Positions 1-9,464 are shown, counted from the first letter of the stretch. The stretch is DNA of 64,000 nt from Proteus columbae (GCF_009914335.1 NZ_CP043925.1:3162001-3226000); one strand, 5' to 3'. The notes: a model not told the origin generated them from the letters alone. Made by a program: numbers and translations.

Positions 1-57
1 AACTGACTCGTCGTTAATAACAAGGCATTTTAGTTGTTATGTATGTCAGTTTTATAG

Positions 58-104
58 AAAAACACCGCTTAGTTACTGTATAAAATAGAAACAAGCGGTG
101 TTTT
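58..104. terminator. Bidirectional intrinsic terminator left of yqcA
   Basis: Perfect 12-bp inverted repeat: AAAACACCGCTT at 59-70 pairs with AAGCGGTGTTTT at 93-104, with A/T tracts on both outer sides. It lies downstream of yqcA on the minus strand and could also end a plus-strand gene left of the window. Confidence 0.75.
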
Positions 105-163
105 AAAATACAGAATATGGCTCATTATTTTATTAACCAATTAAATATCAGATTATTTTCTAC

Positions 164-607
164 TTAATTTAATAGGCTAACCCAGTTTTCAAGCCACTCG
201 ATTGCAAATACTTCTGGCTCTGCGACATCCATACCGTCTATTTTTAATATTTCACCAATACGCTTTGCTTGGTGCTCTTGTAGCAACTCATCAAATTGCA
301 TCCCGGCACCACAAAAATAGTCATAGCTACTATCACCTAAGGCAATCAAGCCATAACTTAGGTTTGGCTGATATCCTACATTATCACGTAGTTCATGAAA
401 TAGAGGTGCGATGGTATCAGGTAAATCACCTTGCCCTGTACTTGACGTTATCACAAGTACTGTTGAATATTTTTCCCAATCTGCAAGTGTACCTTCTTCA
501 TAAACATTAGCTTGATGATTATGCTCAAGTAAAATACGCTGCGCCTCTTCAGCAACTGCTAATGCATTACCATAAACTGTACCCACAAAAATGCCGATTT
601 TAGCCAT
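164..607 (-). CDS. yqcA: Flavodoxin YqcA
   Basis: A 147-residue short-chain flavodoxin, a cytoplasmic FMN-binding electron carrier whose partner is poorly defined. The N-terminal phosphate-binding loop is visible at about residues 9-15 (GTVYGNA, the flavodoxin T/S-x-T-G-N type loop), followed by TSSTGQGDLPD at about 54-64 and ALGDSSYDYFCGAG at about 89-102, which contact the flavin. Length and sequence follow E. coli YqcA rather than MioC. The ATG start begins directly with the first beta strand. In E. coli this gene is adjacent to truC; here three genes intervene. Strong family call; physiological role inferred only. Confidence 0.93.
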   Translation of the reverse strand: MAKIGIFVGTVYGNALAVAEEAQRILLEHNHQANVYEEGTLADWEKYSTVLVITSSTGQGDLPDTIAPLFHELRDNVGYQPNLSYGLIALGDSSYDYFCGAGMQFDELLQEHQAKRIGEILKIDGMDVAEPEVFAIEWLENWVSLLN

Positions 608-696
608 AATATTTAGCCCACTTAATGCTGTTTGATAACTAATAAACTAAGCATCAAACATATAATATTGTCAATTCATTCTCAATGAGAATAAAT

Positions 697-1194
697 TCAG
701 CCATCCTTTTTAAAAAGGGACTGCTTAAAATTATTCCACTTATTCTTTTCTCCATATAAATAGCCTAATAAACTTTCAGGGTACGTTATTTTAGATAACT
801 TTGATGTAATTATTAAGATAATATCATTAATAGAAAAATATTTATTTACTTCTTCTTTATAAAGTTCAAGATAAGATGATATTTTATTAACCTCACTCTT
901 ATAATCAATTAATAAACTCACAGATTCATTATGTCTTTTAGGAAAAAAGAATTTATATACTTTAGAAAAAAAACCTGTTTCCTTTCTTTTTATACACTCA
1001 TCTAATAATGATAAGCACTCATTTGTTTTTGTTGTAATTTCATTAATCGAACTGCAAGAACTATTTTTAATTGCTATATTGGAAACTTTATTTTTTATTT
1101 TCTTTTCATAATCATTATAAGCATTGGAGAAAGACTCCAGCGACTTTAATTCAATCGCTAAGGAATCTGTATTAGATTCCACCTTTCTCGTCAT
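697..1194 (-). CDS. AT-rich orphan protein, 165 residues
   Basis: I do not recognise this gene. The product is rich in Lys, Asn, Ser and Ile, and the codons are strongly A/T-biased compared with the flanking yqcA and ptsG. Its first half looks helical and coiled-coil-like (about residues 10-75). A short aromatic and basic segment follows, GFFSKVYKFFFPKRH at about 74-88, which could lie on a membrane surface. No signal peptide or full transmembrane helix is apparent. It starts 29 bases after the end of the upstream orphan gene (1224-2228) and is probably co-transcribed with it. The ATG has only a weak ribosome binding site. The base composition suggests transferred DNA; a secreted effector or partner protein is possible but unsupported. 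Confidence 0.6.
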   Translation of the reverse strand: MTRKVESNTDSLAIELKSLESFSNAYNDYEKKIKNKVSNIAIKNSSCSSINEITTKTNECLSLLDECIKRKETGFFSKVYKFFFPKRHNESVSLLIDYKSEVNKISSYLELYKEEVNKYFSINDIILIITSKLSKITYPESLLGYLYGEKNKWNNFKQSLFKKDG

Positions 1195-1223
1195 TTCTAA
1201 TAACTTATTAATCTCGATTTTTT

Positions 1224-2228
1224 CTAATTTTTTTCTCTAAAGAAATTAATATAATCTTGATAAAAAACATCAAGCAATCTATGTGTTTCATTAAATTCCC
1301 TATAAGTACCCAAGCATTTTACTATATATTCCCCATCATCTTTTTCATTGAAATTTTTATAAAAATTATCAAATAAACCATCATTCTTAATAAAATTAAA
1401 GGTATTATTAGCATTATTAAGACTTACACATTTATGATATTTATTGAGTACATTATATAATTCATTAATATTTTTATTAAGAAAATTAAATGATATTTCA
1501 AATTTAGTAAGCTCAGATTTAATATTTTCTTCATTCAATGGATTATTAACTTTATTAAGATGAGTTTCAATATTATTGTCATCTTCATTTTTTATTTTAA
1601 CTTCATTTTCTAATTTAACTTGATTATTAGCAGCTTCTACATTACCTAACTTAACAAATATATATTTTTTCTTATCTACTATAAAAGGTAGGTTACATCC
1701 AGGATTTAATTCTATTGTTTTATTCTCTATCTCTTTAATTAACTTACTAATAGATTTTCTCTTAAATCCACACAAAAAAACCTTCTCAAAAAATAAATTA
1801 ATAGCTGGATTATTATCTTTATTAAGAATTTTATCTTTCAGAGAAGAGAAGCCTGTTTCACTAATTATAGTATCAATAAATTTTTGTACAGTATCTAATG
1901 AGTTAAGGTTTATAACTTTAAGACAATTAATATTTTCTCTATCTAAAAAAACACCACCGCATTTATTATTAGCTTTATTAATTTTATCTAAATGATGAGG
2001 AGCATCTTTTATATACTGATTAATTAAATTAGTTAATTCACTTTTTATTTCAGTGAAAAAATTCTTATCAATATAAATGTTATTACTTTTATGTTTTAAA
2101 ACAAAAAAACTATCATTAGGTAATGAGTTTGAACAATTAGCTATTTTTTCAGATAGTAAAAATACTACATTTTCTCTTTTATCATTTACAGGTAAAACAT
2201 TTGCTAATTTATTGAAATATAATTCCAT
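1224..2228 (-). CDS. AT-rich orphan protein, 334 residues
   Basis: I do not recognise this gene. The protein is dominated by Asn, Lys, Ile and Leu with no signal peptide or membrane helix. An N-terminal part (about 1-200) looks folded, with a Cys-containing stretch NKCGGVFLDRENINCLKV near 88-105. An acidic, Asn-rich linker lies at about 200-235, and a helical C-terminal part follows. A long uninterrupted frame in very AT-rich DNA, where stops are frequent by chance, supports a real gene. It is the first gene of a two-gene set with 697-1194, upstream of yqcA and downstream of ptsG. Composition unlike the neighbours suggests horizontal acquisition. No function can be assigned. Confidence 0.6.
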   Translation of the reverse strand: MELYFNKLANVLPVNDKRENVVFLLSEKIANCSNSLPNDSFFVLKHKSNNIYIDKNFFTEIKSELTNLINQYIKDAPHHLDKINKANNKCGGVFLDRENINCLKVINLNSLDTVQKFIDTIISETGFSSLKDKILNKDNNPAINLFFEKVFLCGFKRKSISKLIKEIENKTIELNPGCNLPFIVDKKKYIFVKLGNVEAANNQVKLENEVKIKNEDDNNIETHLNKVNNPLNEENIKSELTKFEISFNFLNKNINELYNVLNKYHKCVSLNNANNTFNFIKNDGLFDNFYKNFNEKDDGEYIVKCLGTYREFNETHRLLDVFYQDYINFFREKN

Positions 2229-2324
2229 TATTATTACTCACATTCAATTATAATATTACAATCATAATACTATTGAATAGCAGATAATAATTTCAAAAAA
2301 GAGTTTAATTCATATGCGCTATGA

Positions 2325-2362
2325 TATAAAAAAACACGCTCAATAATAAATTTAAGCGTGTT
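2325..2362 (-). terminator. Intrinsic terminator of ptsG
   Basis: AACACGCT at 2333-2340 pairs with AGCGTGTT at 2355-2362. On the minus strand the hairpin is followed by a run of seven T residues. It sits 25 bases past the ptsG stop codon and separates ptsG from the orphan pair. Confidence 0.75.
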
Positions 2363-2386
2363 ATTTTAATTAAAGGCTATTATTTA

Positions 2387-3832
2387 TCACTCACCAGAAT
2401 CCAAAGACCGAATATATTCATCCATTTCAGTTTTTAGATTATCTGACTTAGGACCAAAAATCGCTTGAATACCCGAGCCAACAACCACAACACCTGCAGC
2501 ACCTAGTCTTTTCAACTCATCACGATCGACTTTTTCAATCTCTTTAACGCCAATACGTAAACGAGTAATACAAGCATCTAAACTACTGATATTGTCTTTG
2601 CCACCAAACGCAGCGACTAAAGATTGTCCCATAGCACTTTTATCCGCTTGTTTTGCATTTTTATCTTCTACTTCTCGACCTGGGGTTTTCAGGTTTAGTT
2701 TCACGATTAAGAAACGGAAAATAGAGTAATAAGTTATCGCATAAAGTATGCCAATAATTGGGAATAAATACAGTTTACTGCTATTACCACTTAATACGAT
2801 AAAATCGATTAAACCATGAGAGAAACTTGTTCCATCACGCATACCTAACAAGATACAAATAACAAATGCTAAGCCCGCTAAAATAGCGTGAATAACATAA
2901 AGAATAGGTGCGACAAACATAAATGAGAATTCGATAGGTTCTGTGATCCCTGTTAAGAAGGCAGTTAATGCCGCAGAAATCATGATACCACCGACTTTTA
3001 CACGGTTCTCTGGACGTGCTGAATGCCATATCGCAATCGCGGCAGCAGGTAAACCAAACATCTTAAATAAAAAACCACCTGACAACATACCCGCAGTTGG
3101 ATCACCTGCCATATAGCGAGGAATATCACCGTGGAATACTTGCCCTGCACTATTTACGTATTCACCCACTTGCATTTGGAACGGCACGTTCCAGATATGG
3201 TGTAAACCAAATGGTACTAATGCACGCTCTACAACACCATAAATACCAAAAGCAACAGCAGGGTTTTGATACGCAGCCCATTCAGAAAAACGTTGAATTG
3301 CTGTACCAATAGGGGGCCAAATAAAGGCTAAGATAATCCCAACAAAAATAGCGATTAAACCTGAAATAATAGGAACAAAACGCTTACCAGCAAAGAAGCC
3401 TAAATACTCAGGTAATTTGATGCGATAAAAACGATTGAACATAGAGGCGGCAATAATACCAGCGATGATCCCCCCTAATACTCCTGTATCAGTAAGGTGC
3501 TGAGCCTCAATTTCTGCTGGTGTTAAACCTAAAACCCAAGGAGCAACCACAATCATAGTTTTAGACATAATGCCATAAGCTACAACAGAGGCCAGTGCTG
3601 ATACCCCATCATTATTGGTAAAACCTAACGCAACACCAATGGCAAAAATAAGTGGCATATTAGAGAAAACCGAACCACCAGCCTCTGCCATAACTTGAGA
3701 AACAGAAGAAGGGATCCATGAAAGATCAGCGGAACCAACCCCTAATAAAATACCGGCAATAGGTAGTACAGATACCGGTAACATCAAGGACTTTCCGATT
3801 TTTTGTAAAACAACAAATAGGTTTTTAAACAT
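2387..3832 (-). CDS. ptsG: PTS glucose-specific enzyme IICB (PtsG)
   Basis: Inner-membrane glucose transporter that imports and phosphorylates glucose to glucose-6-phosphate, taking phosphate from EIIA-Glc. The N-terminal EIIC membrane domain (about 1-385) carries the sugar-binding [10 protein letters not shown] signature. The C-terminal EIIB domain carries the phosphorylated cysteine in [12 protein letters not shown] near residue 420. The product is 481 residues, against 477 in E. coli, with near-identical motifs. The start is ATG at 3830-3832 (MFKN, as in E. coli) with GGGAG upstream; an in-frame TTG one codon earlier is less likely. In E. coli ptsG lies elsewhere, near fabD/holB, so its position between truC and yqcA is unusual. 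The leader and promoter region is described separately. Confidence 0.96.
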   Translation of the reverse strand: MFKNLFVVLQKIGKSLMLPVSVLPIAGILLGVGSADLSWIPSSVSQVMAEAGGSVFSNMPLIFAIGVALGFTNNDGVSALASVVAYGIMSKTMIVVAPWVLGLTPAEIEAQHLTDTGVLGGIIAGIIAASMFNRFYRIKLPEYLGFFAGKRFVPIISGLIAIFVGIILAFIWPPIGTAIQRFSEWAAYQNPAVAFGIYGVVERALVPFGLHHIWNVPFQMQVGEYVNSAGQVFHGDIPRYMAGDPTAGMLSGGFLFKMFGLPAAAIAIWHSARPENRVKVGGIMISAALTAFLTGITEPIEFSFMFVAPILYVIHAILAGLAFVICILLGMRDGTSFSHGLIDFIVLSGNSSKLYLFPIIGILYAITYYSIFRFLIVKLNLKTPGREVEDKNAKQADKSAMGQSLVAAFGGKDNISSLDACITRLRIGVKEIEKVDRDELKRLGAAGVVVVGSGIQAIFGPKSDNLKTEMDEYIRSLDSGE

Positions 3833-4010
3833 CAAGCAGACTCCCGGAATGTGGGTTTTTATATGTTGTAAGTTTTTATTTGTTTAAAGTAGTGTGGGTT
3901 TTATTTCATAAACTTATCTAATGATAAGCCTTATTTATTTTACATCATAAAATAAATCGCTTAATGAATACATGATAGCTGTCACGTTTCAAACATGTGG
4001 TCAGATCAAT
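3833..4010 (-). promoter_or_regulatory. ptsG promoter/leader with palindromic operator candidate
   Basis: A 10-bp inverted repeat with a 5-base centre, arms 3933-3942 (ATTTATTTTA) and 3948-3957, lies about 100 bases upstream of the ptsG start. Its AT-rich arms flanking a short centre resemble Mlc/NagC-type operators, and ptsG is the classic Mlc target. A poor half-match to a CRP site (TGTGG-N6) is near 3995-4010. In the leader just before the ATG, the mRNA reads CCCACAUUCCGGGAGUC. It lines up with the E. coli ptsG segment bound by the sRNA SgrS. The palindrome is directly seen; its regulators are inferred. Confidence 0.45.
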
Positions 4011-4134
4011 TAATAGAATTATATATTTTACAAATAGTTAAAATAGATTATAAATTTGCGCAAACCATTAAGACTTAAGTAAAAAAGCCTTAATAGTCAC
4101 GCAAAGAAAGTAATATTTGAAATTAAGAAAGGAA

Positions 4135-4899
4135 TTAAAAATGATGAGCTAAATCTTCACCATACTGCTCTAATTCAGGTCTTAATCCACGCCAACCAAA
4201 TTGATTAATAAGGTGTTGCCAAGGCAGATCCCATTTAGCTGTTAAGTTAAGTGGTTGCAATGTGATTGGATGAATTAAGTTTAGATGGCTTGCATGTAAC
4301 ATCAAGCGATGAGATTGAAAATGATTTACAACACCACGGTTTTGACGTAAATCACCATGAGCAGTATCACCAATAATCGGGTGTCGAATATGAGACATAT
4401 GGCGACGTAATTGGTGCTTGCGCCCCGTTTCAGGACATAACTCTAATAAACTAAATCGAGATGTAGGATAACGCCCGATCGCAACCTCTTTTTCAACAAT
4501 ACCTAATGGCTGACAGTGCGTCACGCAATCTTGAATTTGTGGAGGTTGAGTTGCAAATTTGTCTGCAATTTTGTCGAGCTCCTCAACTAAAGGGCTATCA
4601 ATAACAGACGCCTCTTCAACGTATCCTCGAACAACAGCGTGATAAATTTTTTCTGTTTTATGTTGTTCAAAAGATTGAGATAGCGCCCTAGCAACATCAG
4701 AAGAAAGTGCCATTAATAGAACACCTGATGTAGGCCTATCTAAACGATGAACAGGGAAAACATGTTGCCCTATTTGATCTCTTAGGGTCTGCATCACAAA
4801 CACTGTTTCATGTCTATCTAACCAACTGCGGTGAACAAGCCAACCCGCAGGTTTATTCACCGCAACAAGATGTTCATCTTGATAAATAATATCTAGCAT
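4135..4899 (-). CDS. truC: tRNA pseudouridine(65) synthase TruC
   Basis: Isomerizes U65 in the acceptor/T region of certain tRNAs to pseudouridine. It is an RluA-family enzyme of 254 residues. The family motif HRLDRPTSGVLL is at about 51-62, with the catalytic aspartate at D54. The N-terminal VAVNKPAGWLVH and the later ETGRKHQLRRHM motif are also typical. It starts 8 bases after yqcC, the same gene order as E. coli yqcC-truC, so the two are probably one transcript. The second RluA-family protein in the window (47929-48582) is shorter and distinct. Confident assignment. Confidence 0.95.
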   Translation of the reverse strand: MLDIIYQDEHLVAVNKPAGWLVHRSWLDRHETVFVMQTLRDQIGQHVFPVHRLDRPTSGVLLMALSSDVARALSQSFEQHKTEKIYHAVVRGYVEEASVIDSPLVEELDKIADKFATQPPQIQDCVTHCQPLGIVEKEVAIGRYPTSRFSLLELCPETGRKHQLRRHMSHIRHPIIGDTAHGDLRQNRGVVNHFQSHRLMLHASHLNLIHPITLQPLNLTAKWDLPWQHLINQFGWRGLRPELEQYGEDLAHHF

Positions 4900-4907
4900 T
4901 ATCGACC

Positions 4908-5234
4908 TTATGATTTAAACATTGCGTCAAGTTCACGCAAATGATTGAGTAAATCAGTAACATCTCGACTCTTATCTTCTTTAAATGCTTCTTCGTAATA
5001 AGGTGCGATTGCGAATTTATTAGGTAATGGCATCTCGTTTTCAATCATCGATGACAATCGCGGAATTAATACCCACTGCAACCATTCATGAGCACTCATT
5101 GTATCAATACAGAAAGGCTCAACACTTTCAAATGCTTGTTCAGTAGGAGATTCTAATTGCCATAGCTCAATGTTCTTCATCTCTTCTTCAATCAAGAGCA
5201 ATTTTGCTAAAATGCGTTGTTCTGGTGTCATCAT
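4908..5234 (-). CDS. yqcC: YqcC family protein (DUF446)
   Basis: Small cytoplasmic protein of 108 residues of the YqcC family, function unknown. The family core is visible as DTMSAHEWLQWVLIPRL at about 44-60 followed by the FAIAPYYEEAF segment at about 74-84. It precedes truC by 8 bases and lies downstream of the csrB-type RNA gene, as in E. coli. Two consecutive ATG codons (5232-5234 and 5229-5231) could each serve as the start. A role linked to tRNA modification is suggested only by its neighbour. Confidence 0.9.
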   Translation of the reverse strand: MMTPEQRILAKLLLIEEEMKNIELWQLESPTEQAFESVEPFCIDTMSAHEWLQWVLIPRLSSMIENEMPLPNKFAIAPYYEEAFKEDKSRDVTDLLNHLRELDAMFKS

Positions 5235-5291
5235 TTATCCCTTATATAAAACTTACGAATAAGGATAACATTGGGATGGAATAGCAGAAAA

Positions 5292-5326
5292 CAAATAAAA
5301 AAATAAAAGGAGCCGAAACTCCTTTT
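5292..5326 (-). terminator. Intrinsic terminator of the csrB-type RNA
   Basis: AAAAGGAG at 5305-5312 pairs with CTCCTTTT at 5319-5326. On the minus strand a T-rich run follows (complement of 5295-5304). The stem itself carries one more GGA triplet, as in other CsrB/CsrC terminators. Confidence 0.85.
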
Positions 5327-5500
5327 AGACAAGAAAAATAGTTGTCTGTACAACACATGCATCCAAGCAAGACCGTTTTTATCTATCCCTGTGATTAAGT
5401 CCGTATCCACATTAATGGAAATATCCTATTTCCTGTGTCCTTGATTACTCTACATTTTATCGGTCACCAAACAGTCCCTTATTTGGTGAACGTAGAATGC
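5292..5500 (-). ncRNA. csrB: CsrB-type regulatory RNA sequestering CsrA
   Basis: The yqcC-syd gap holds csrB in E. coli, and here it contains a GGA-rich minus-strand RNA. Read on the minus strand, nine GGA triplets fall within about 160 bases, at the complements of 5320-5322, 5362-5364, 5386-5388, 5400-5402, 5406-5408, 5424-5426, 5431-5433, 5438-5440 and 5475-5477. Two sit in hairpin loops: CACCAAA/TTTGGTG (5465-5471 and 5482-5488) exposes AGGGA, and a 7-bp stem (5417-5423 with 5427-5433) exposes GGA. Such sites bind dimers of CsrA/RsmA and relieve its control of mRNA translation. The 3' end is fixed by the terminator; the 5' end near 5500 is estimated. It has fewer motifs and is shorter than E. 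coli CsrB. Confidence 0.85.
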
Positions 5501-5696
5501 CAATAATTGATTAGTTAAACAACCCACAAAACAAAAGCAATTAAATAGCCATAACCATAAATAAAAACAATGAGTTAATAACTTATTGTTCTACTTAAAT
5601 AAACCGATTTTATTTTTATCAGTGACGTTTTTTGATAAAAAAATACACGCTTTTTTGTAAGACATATCTCACAAGAAAAAAGGTTTATAGACTACG

Positions 5697-6248
5697 TCAC
5701 TCATTATATACAGCGACTAATTCTGATAGAAAGAGAGATAAATTTTCAGCTAAAACTTCTCTTTTCTGTTTGCCGAAAGTTTCAAGAATAACTTCCCCCG
5801 AAACATTACATACAGAAATTATTTCATTTTCTGAATCTGTGGTGCCGATAAACAATGTTGGTGTAAGTTTTAAACGCTTTTGAGTCACCAAATGACCAAT
5901 AATATTTTCTTGTAAGCGAATAAAATCCTCTTCACTCCACACTTGGATCAGGCTGAAATCTACCTCTCTAAAGCGAACCTGCATATCTCCAGCATACTGA
6001 GTGGTAAAGTAATTGTGCAATTCAGGACGAATAATAATCCCCATTGCTTTTTCAACTTTTTCTAGTTTATCTGTTCCTACAAAAGGTTGCGGTAACCAGT
6101 AAACAACTTCATCGCCTGTTCTTGATATACAAATAGAAGGAACACCATAAAGATCTTCACTTGCAGGAGGTAAGCCTGATTTTTCTTGCCATAAATCAAC
6201 ATACTTTTGCGTAAAGGCTTTTAATTCAGAGGAGATGTTTTCAGTCAT
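5697..6248 (-). CDS. syd: SecY-interacting protein Syd
   Basis: A peripheral cytoplasmic-face protein that binds SecY and is proposed to monitor assembly of the SecYEG translocon. The 183 residues match the Syd family in length (181 in E. coli). Conserved stretches include LWQEKSGLPPASEDLYGVPS near the N terminus, the WLPQPF segment near 70 and the LFIGTTDSENEIISV region near 130. No signal or membrane helix. It is divergent from queF with about 155 bases between starts, and its terminal part precedes the csrB-type gene, the same layout as E. coli. Confidence 0.93.
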   Translation of the reverse strand: MTENISSELKAFTQKYVDLWQEKSGLPPASEDLYGVPSICISRTGDEVVYWLPQPFVGTDKLEKVEKAMGIIIRPELHNYFTTQYAGDMQVRFREVDFSLIQVWSEEDFIRLQENIIGHLVTQKRLKLTPTLFIGTTDSENEIISVCNVSGEVILETFGKQKREVLAENLSLFLSELVAVYNE

Positions 6249-6404
6249 GATTATCTGTTTTATCTATTTAAATAAGAATTTCCTTTATGTTACCTGATTA
6301 TGTCACTAATTCAGAGCATCAAAAATAAAGCATTCATATACTATTGATGTTTCAATAGTATAATTAACCTTCTTTTATTTTCAGCTAAAGTTAGGATGTA
6401 AATT

Positions 6405-7250
6405 ATGTCTTTATATCAAGGTGATAAATCTCTTGAAGCATTATCTCTGGGCAAAGAGACTCAATATCATGATCAATATGATGCCGGATTATTGCAAGGT
6501 GTACCACGTAGCCTAAATCGAGATTCACTCTCTTTAACTGCTGAAAATTTACCTTTTCATGGTGGTGATATTTGGACCATGTATGAGCTCTCATGGCTTA
6601 ATAGCAAAGGCTTACCACAAGTTGCTATTGGTCATGTTGAATTAGATGCAACCACTGAAAATCTTATTGAATCTAAAAGTTTTAAATTATATCTCAATAG
6701 TTTTAATCAAACTCGTTTTGAAAGTTGGGATATCGTCGAAAAAACCTTACTTAAAGATCTAACGACTTGTGCTAAAGGCAAAGTTAATCTAATCATTTAT
6801 CCACTTTCGCATTTTACATCACAACCTATTGTTGATTTTGCTGGAGAGTGTATTGATGAACAAGATATTGAAATTGATAATTATCAGTTTGATATGCAAT
6901 GGTTAAACGAATCGACAACCGATACACTAGTTGAAGAAACCCTTGTCAGCCATCTGTTAAAATCAAACTGCCTCATTACTAATCAACCAGATTGGGGCTC
7001 AGTTGCTATTCAATATAAGGGTAAAAAGATTGATCGTGAAAAACTACTACGCTATTTAGTTTCATTTAGACAACACAATGAATTTCATGAACAGTGTGTT
7101 GAGCGAATTTTCCACGATATCATGCAATTATGTGCGCCAGAAACATTAACTGTTTATGCAAGATATACACGACGCGGTGGATTAGACATCAATCCTTGGC
7201 GTAGTAATTGTGAGTTTGTTCCAGAAATTAGTCGATTAGCCAGACAATAA
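6405..7250 (+). CDS. queF: NADPH-dependent 7-cyano-7-deazaguanine reductase QueF
   Basis: Reduces preQ0 to preQ1 with NADPH in the queuosine pathway for modified tRNA. It is the long, bimodular QueF form at 281 residues. The nucleophilic cysteine that forms a thioimide with the nitrile is C189 in [17 protein letters not shown], with the proton-shuttling aspartate D196 following. The substrate-binding [12 protein letters not shown] motif of the N-terminal module is at 89-100. The ATG at 6405 is preceded by AGGATG at a suitable distance. Divergent from syd and upstream of ppnN, as in E. coli. Confidence 0.96.
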   Translation: MSLYQGDKSLEALSLGKETQYHDQYDAGLLQGVPRSLNRDSLSLTAENLPFHGGDIWTMYELSWLNSKGLPQVAIGHVELDATTENLIESKSFKLYLNSFNQTRFESWDIVEKTLLKDLTTCAKGKVNLIIYPLSHFTSQPIVDFAGECIDEQDIEIDNYQFDMQWLNESTTDTLVEETLVSHLLKSNCLITNQPDWGSVAIQYKGKKIDREKLLRYLVSFRQHNEFHEQCVERIFHDIMQLCAPETLTVYARYTRRGGLDINPWRSNCEFVPEISRLARQ

Positions 7251-7340
7251 CGGAATAATGCCTGTATGTTAATATGATCTGTGTTATACCAAGATCAGTT
7301 GCACTTCAGTTTGTTATTTCAGGAGAAAAAGGAGTCCTAC

Positions 7341-8708
7341 GTGATAACTCATGTCAGCCCATTAGGTTCCATGGATCTGCTTTCACAGCTAGAAGTTGAT
7401 ATGCTAAAGAGAACCGCAAGCAGTGATCTTTATCAGCTGTTTCGCAATTGTTCTCTCGCTGTTCTCAACTCTGGTAGCCTTACTGATAGTAGTAAAGAAC
7501 TGTTATCTAAATACCAAGATTTTGATATTAACGTACTGCGCCGTGAACGTGGCGTAAAACTAGAGTTAGTCAATCCTCCTGAAGACGCTTTTGTTGACGG
7601 AAAAATTATTCGCTCATTACAAGCTAACTTATTTGCAGTGCTTCGTGACATATTGTTTGTTCACGGGCAAATCACAACAGCAAAACGTGATCTTCACCTG
7701 AACTTAGAAAATAGTACTCACATCACTAATACCATTTTCTCGATTTTGCGTAATGCACGAGCTCTTCATATTGATGAAGATCCTAATATGATCGTTTGCT
7801 GGGGTGGTCACTCAATCAATGAAACTGAATACCTTTACGGCAGAAAAGTAGGTAACGAATTAGGGCTACGTGAGCTTAATATCTGTACGGGTTGTGGTCC
7901 CGGAGCAATGGAAGCACCAATGAAAGGTGCTGCTGTGGGTCATGCTCAACAACGTTATAGAAATAGCCGTTTTATTGGTATGACAGAACCGTCAATCATT
8001 GCGGCAGAGCCACCAAATCCATTAGTTAACGAACTGATTATTATGCCAGATATTGAAAAACGTCTGGAATCTTTCGTACGAATTGGACATGGTATTATTA
8101 TTTTCCCAGGCGGTGTAGGAACAGCAGAAGAATTGCTGTATCTGCTTGGTATTCTTATGTCTCCAGAAAACCAAGACCAAGTATTACCACTAATTTTAAC
8201 TGGTCCTAAAGAAAGTGCAGACTACTTTAATGTATTAGATGACTTTATCGCCAATACATTAGGCGATGAAGCTCGTCGTCATTACCAAATCATTATTGAT
8301 GATGCACCTGAAGTAGCTCGTATCATGAAAAAATATATGCCATTGGTAAAAGATAATCGTCGTAGCACAGGTGATGCTTATAGCTTTAACTGGTCAATGA
8401 AGATCAATGCTGATTTACAACATCCTTTTGAACCAACCCATGAAAACATGGCATCACTTAACCTAAGCACAAATCAATCACCAGAAAAATTAGCCGCTGA
8501 CTTGCGTCGTGCTTTCTCGGGTATTGTCGCGGGTAACGTAAAAGAAGTGGGTATGAAAGCGATTGAAGCTCATGGTCCTTATAAAATTCATGGTGATAGT
8601 GAAATCATGCGTCGCATGGATATTTTATTAGCAGGCTTTGTTGAGCAACACCGTATGAAACTTCCCGGTGGTACAGCTTACCAACCGTGTTACGAGATTA
8701 TCAGCTAA
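7341..8708 (+). CDS. ppnN: Nucleotide 5'-monophosphate nucleosidase PpnN (YgdH)
   Basis: Hydrolyses purine and pyrimidine nucleoside monophosphates to base and ribose-5-phosphate; the E. coli enzyme is stimulated by (p)ppGpp. The 455 residues contain an N-terminal regulatory domain, then the LOG/lysine-decarboxylase-like Rossmann core. The family motif [13 protein letters not shown] and the upstream [16 protein letters not shown] stretch are both visible. I chose the GTG at 7341, giving [12 protein letters not shown] as in E. coli, because AAGGAG stands just upstream; a longer frame from a GTG at 7281 lacks support. It follows queF by 90 bases. Confidence 0.94.
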   Translation: MITHVSPLGSMDLLSQLEVDMLKRTASSDLYQLFRNCSLAVLNSGSLTDSSKELLSKYQDFDINVLRRERGVKLELVNPPEDAFVDGKIIRSLQANLFAVLRDILFVHGQITTAKRDLHLNLENSTHITNTIFSILRNARALHIDEDPNMIVCWGGHSINETEYLYGRKVGNELGLRELNICTGCGPGAMEAPMKGAAVGHAQQRYRNSRFIGMTEPSIIAAEPPNPLVNELIIMPDIEKRLESFVRIGHGIIIFPGGVGTAEELLYLLGILMSPENQDQVLPLILTGPKESADYFNVLDDFIANTLGDEARRHYQIIIDDAPEVARIMKKYMPLVKDNRRSTGDAYSFNWSMKINADLQHPFEPTHENMASLNLSTNQSPEKLAADLRRAFSGIVAGNVKEVGMKAIEAHGPYKIHGDSEIMRRMDILLAGFVEQHRMKLPGGTAYQPCYEIIS

Positions 8709-8714
8709 TTTATT

Positions 8715-9464
8715 ATGATACATTTGCTGATTATTGATGCTTTAAACCTGATCCGCCGCATTCATGCGGCATCAGGTTCTTCCTGCCTTACAGTGTGCGA
8801 ACAAAGTGTCAATCAACTACTTGGCCACACACAACCTACTCATGCCGTAGCAGTTTTTGACGAAGAAGACAGAGACGGTAGCTGGCGACATAAACTGTTA
8901 CCCGATTATAAAGCGGGTCGCACACCAATGCCTGATGACTTGCGACAACAATTACCTGAAATTAAAGCAATGTTACTTAATTTAGGAATACAGAGCTGGC
9001 ACTCAGGTGGTGATGAAGCTGATGACGTTGCAGCAACATTGGCAACTAAAGTGGCAAATGCAGGTTTTCGAGTCACGATTATTTCAACGGATAAAGGCTA
9101 TTGCCAGTTGCTTTCGCCCTCTATTCGTATACGCGATTATTTTCAACGACGCTGGTTAGATTTAGAATTTATTAGAGCTGAGTTTGGTGTTGAGCCATCT
9201 CAACTTACCGACTATTGGGGATTAACAGGCGTAAGTAGCAGTAAGGTTGCAGGCGTTCCTGGTATTGGGCCTAAAAGTGCTACCGAGCTTTTACACATTC
9301 ACCCAGATCTAGAATCACTCTATCTGCATATTGATGATGTTCCGACTAAATGGAAAAACAAACTTATTACCCATAAAGAGTCTGCATTTATCAGTCGGAA
9401 AATCACGACATTACGTACTGATATTCAATTAAACGGTAATCTACAACAGTTACGTTTAAAATAG
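8715..9464 (+). CDS. xni: Flap endonuclease Xni (exonuclease IX)
   Basis: A 249-residue protein with the 5'-3' nuclease fold related to the N-terminal domain of DNA polymerase I; in E. coli it acts as a flap endonuclease. Metal-binding carboxylates are seen in [12 protein letters not shown] near the N terminus and in [13 protein letters not shown] near residue 100. The helix-hairpin-helix [14 protein letters not shown] is at about 183-196. It lies 6 bases after ppnN, so the two are likely one transcript, ended by the terminator at 9527-9562. Confidence 0.94.
   Translation: MIHLLIIDALNLIRRIHAASGSSCLTVCEQSVNQLLGHTQPTHAVAVFDEEDRDGSWRHKLLPDYKAGRTPMPDDLRQQLPEIKAMLLNLGIQSWHSGGDEADDVAATLATKVANAGFRVTIISTDKGYCQLLSPSIRIRDYFQRRWLDLEFIRAEFGVEPSQLTDYWGLTGVSSSKVAGVPGIGPKSATELLHIHPDLESLYLHIDDVPTKWKNKLITHKESAFISRKITTLRTDIQLNGNLQQLRLK

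Noticed and set aside
5632..5883. Plus-strand open frame overlapping the 3' end of syd
   Set aside because: Antisense to the conserved end of Syd, Lys/Arg/Ser-rich composition with no recognisable family.
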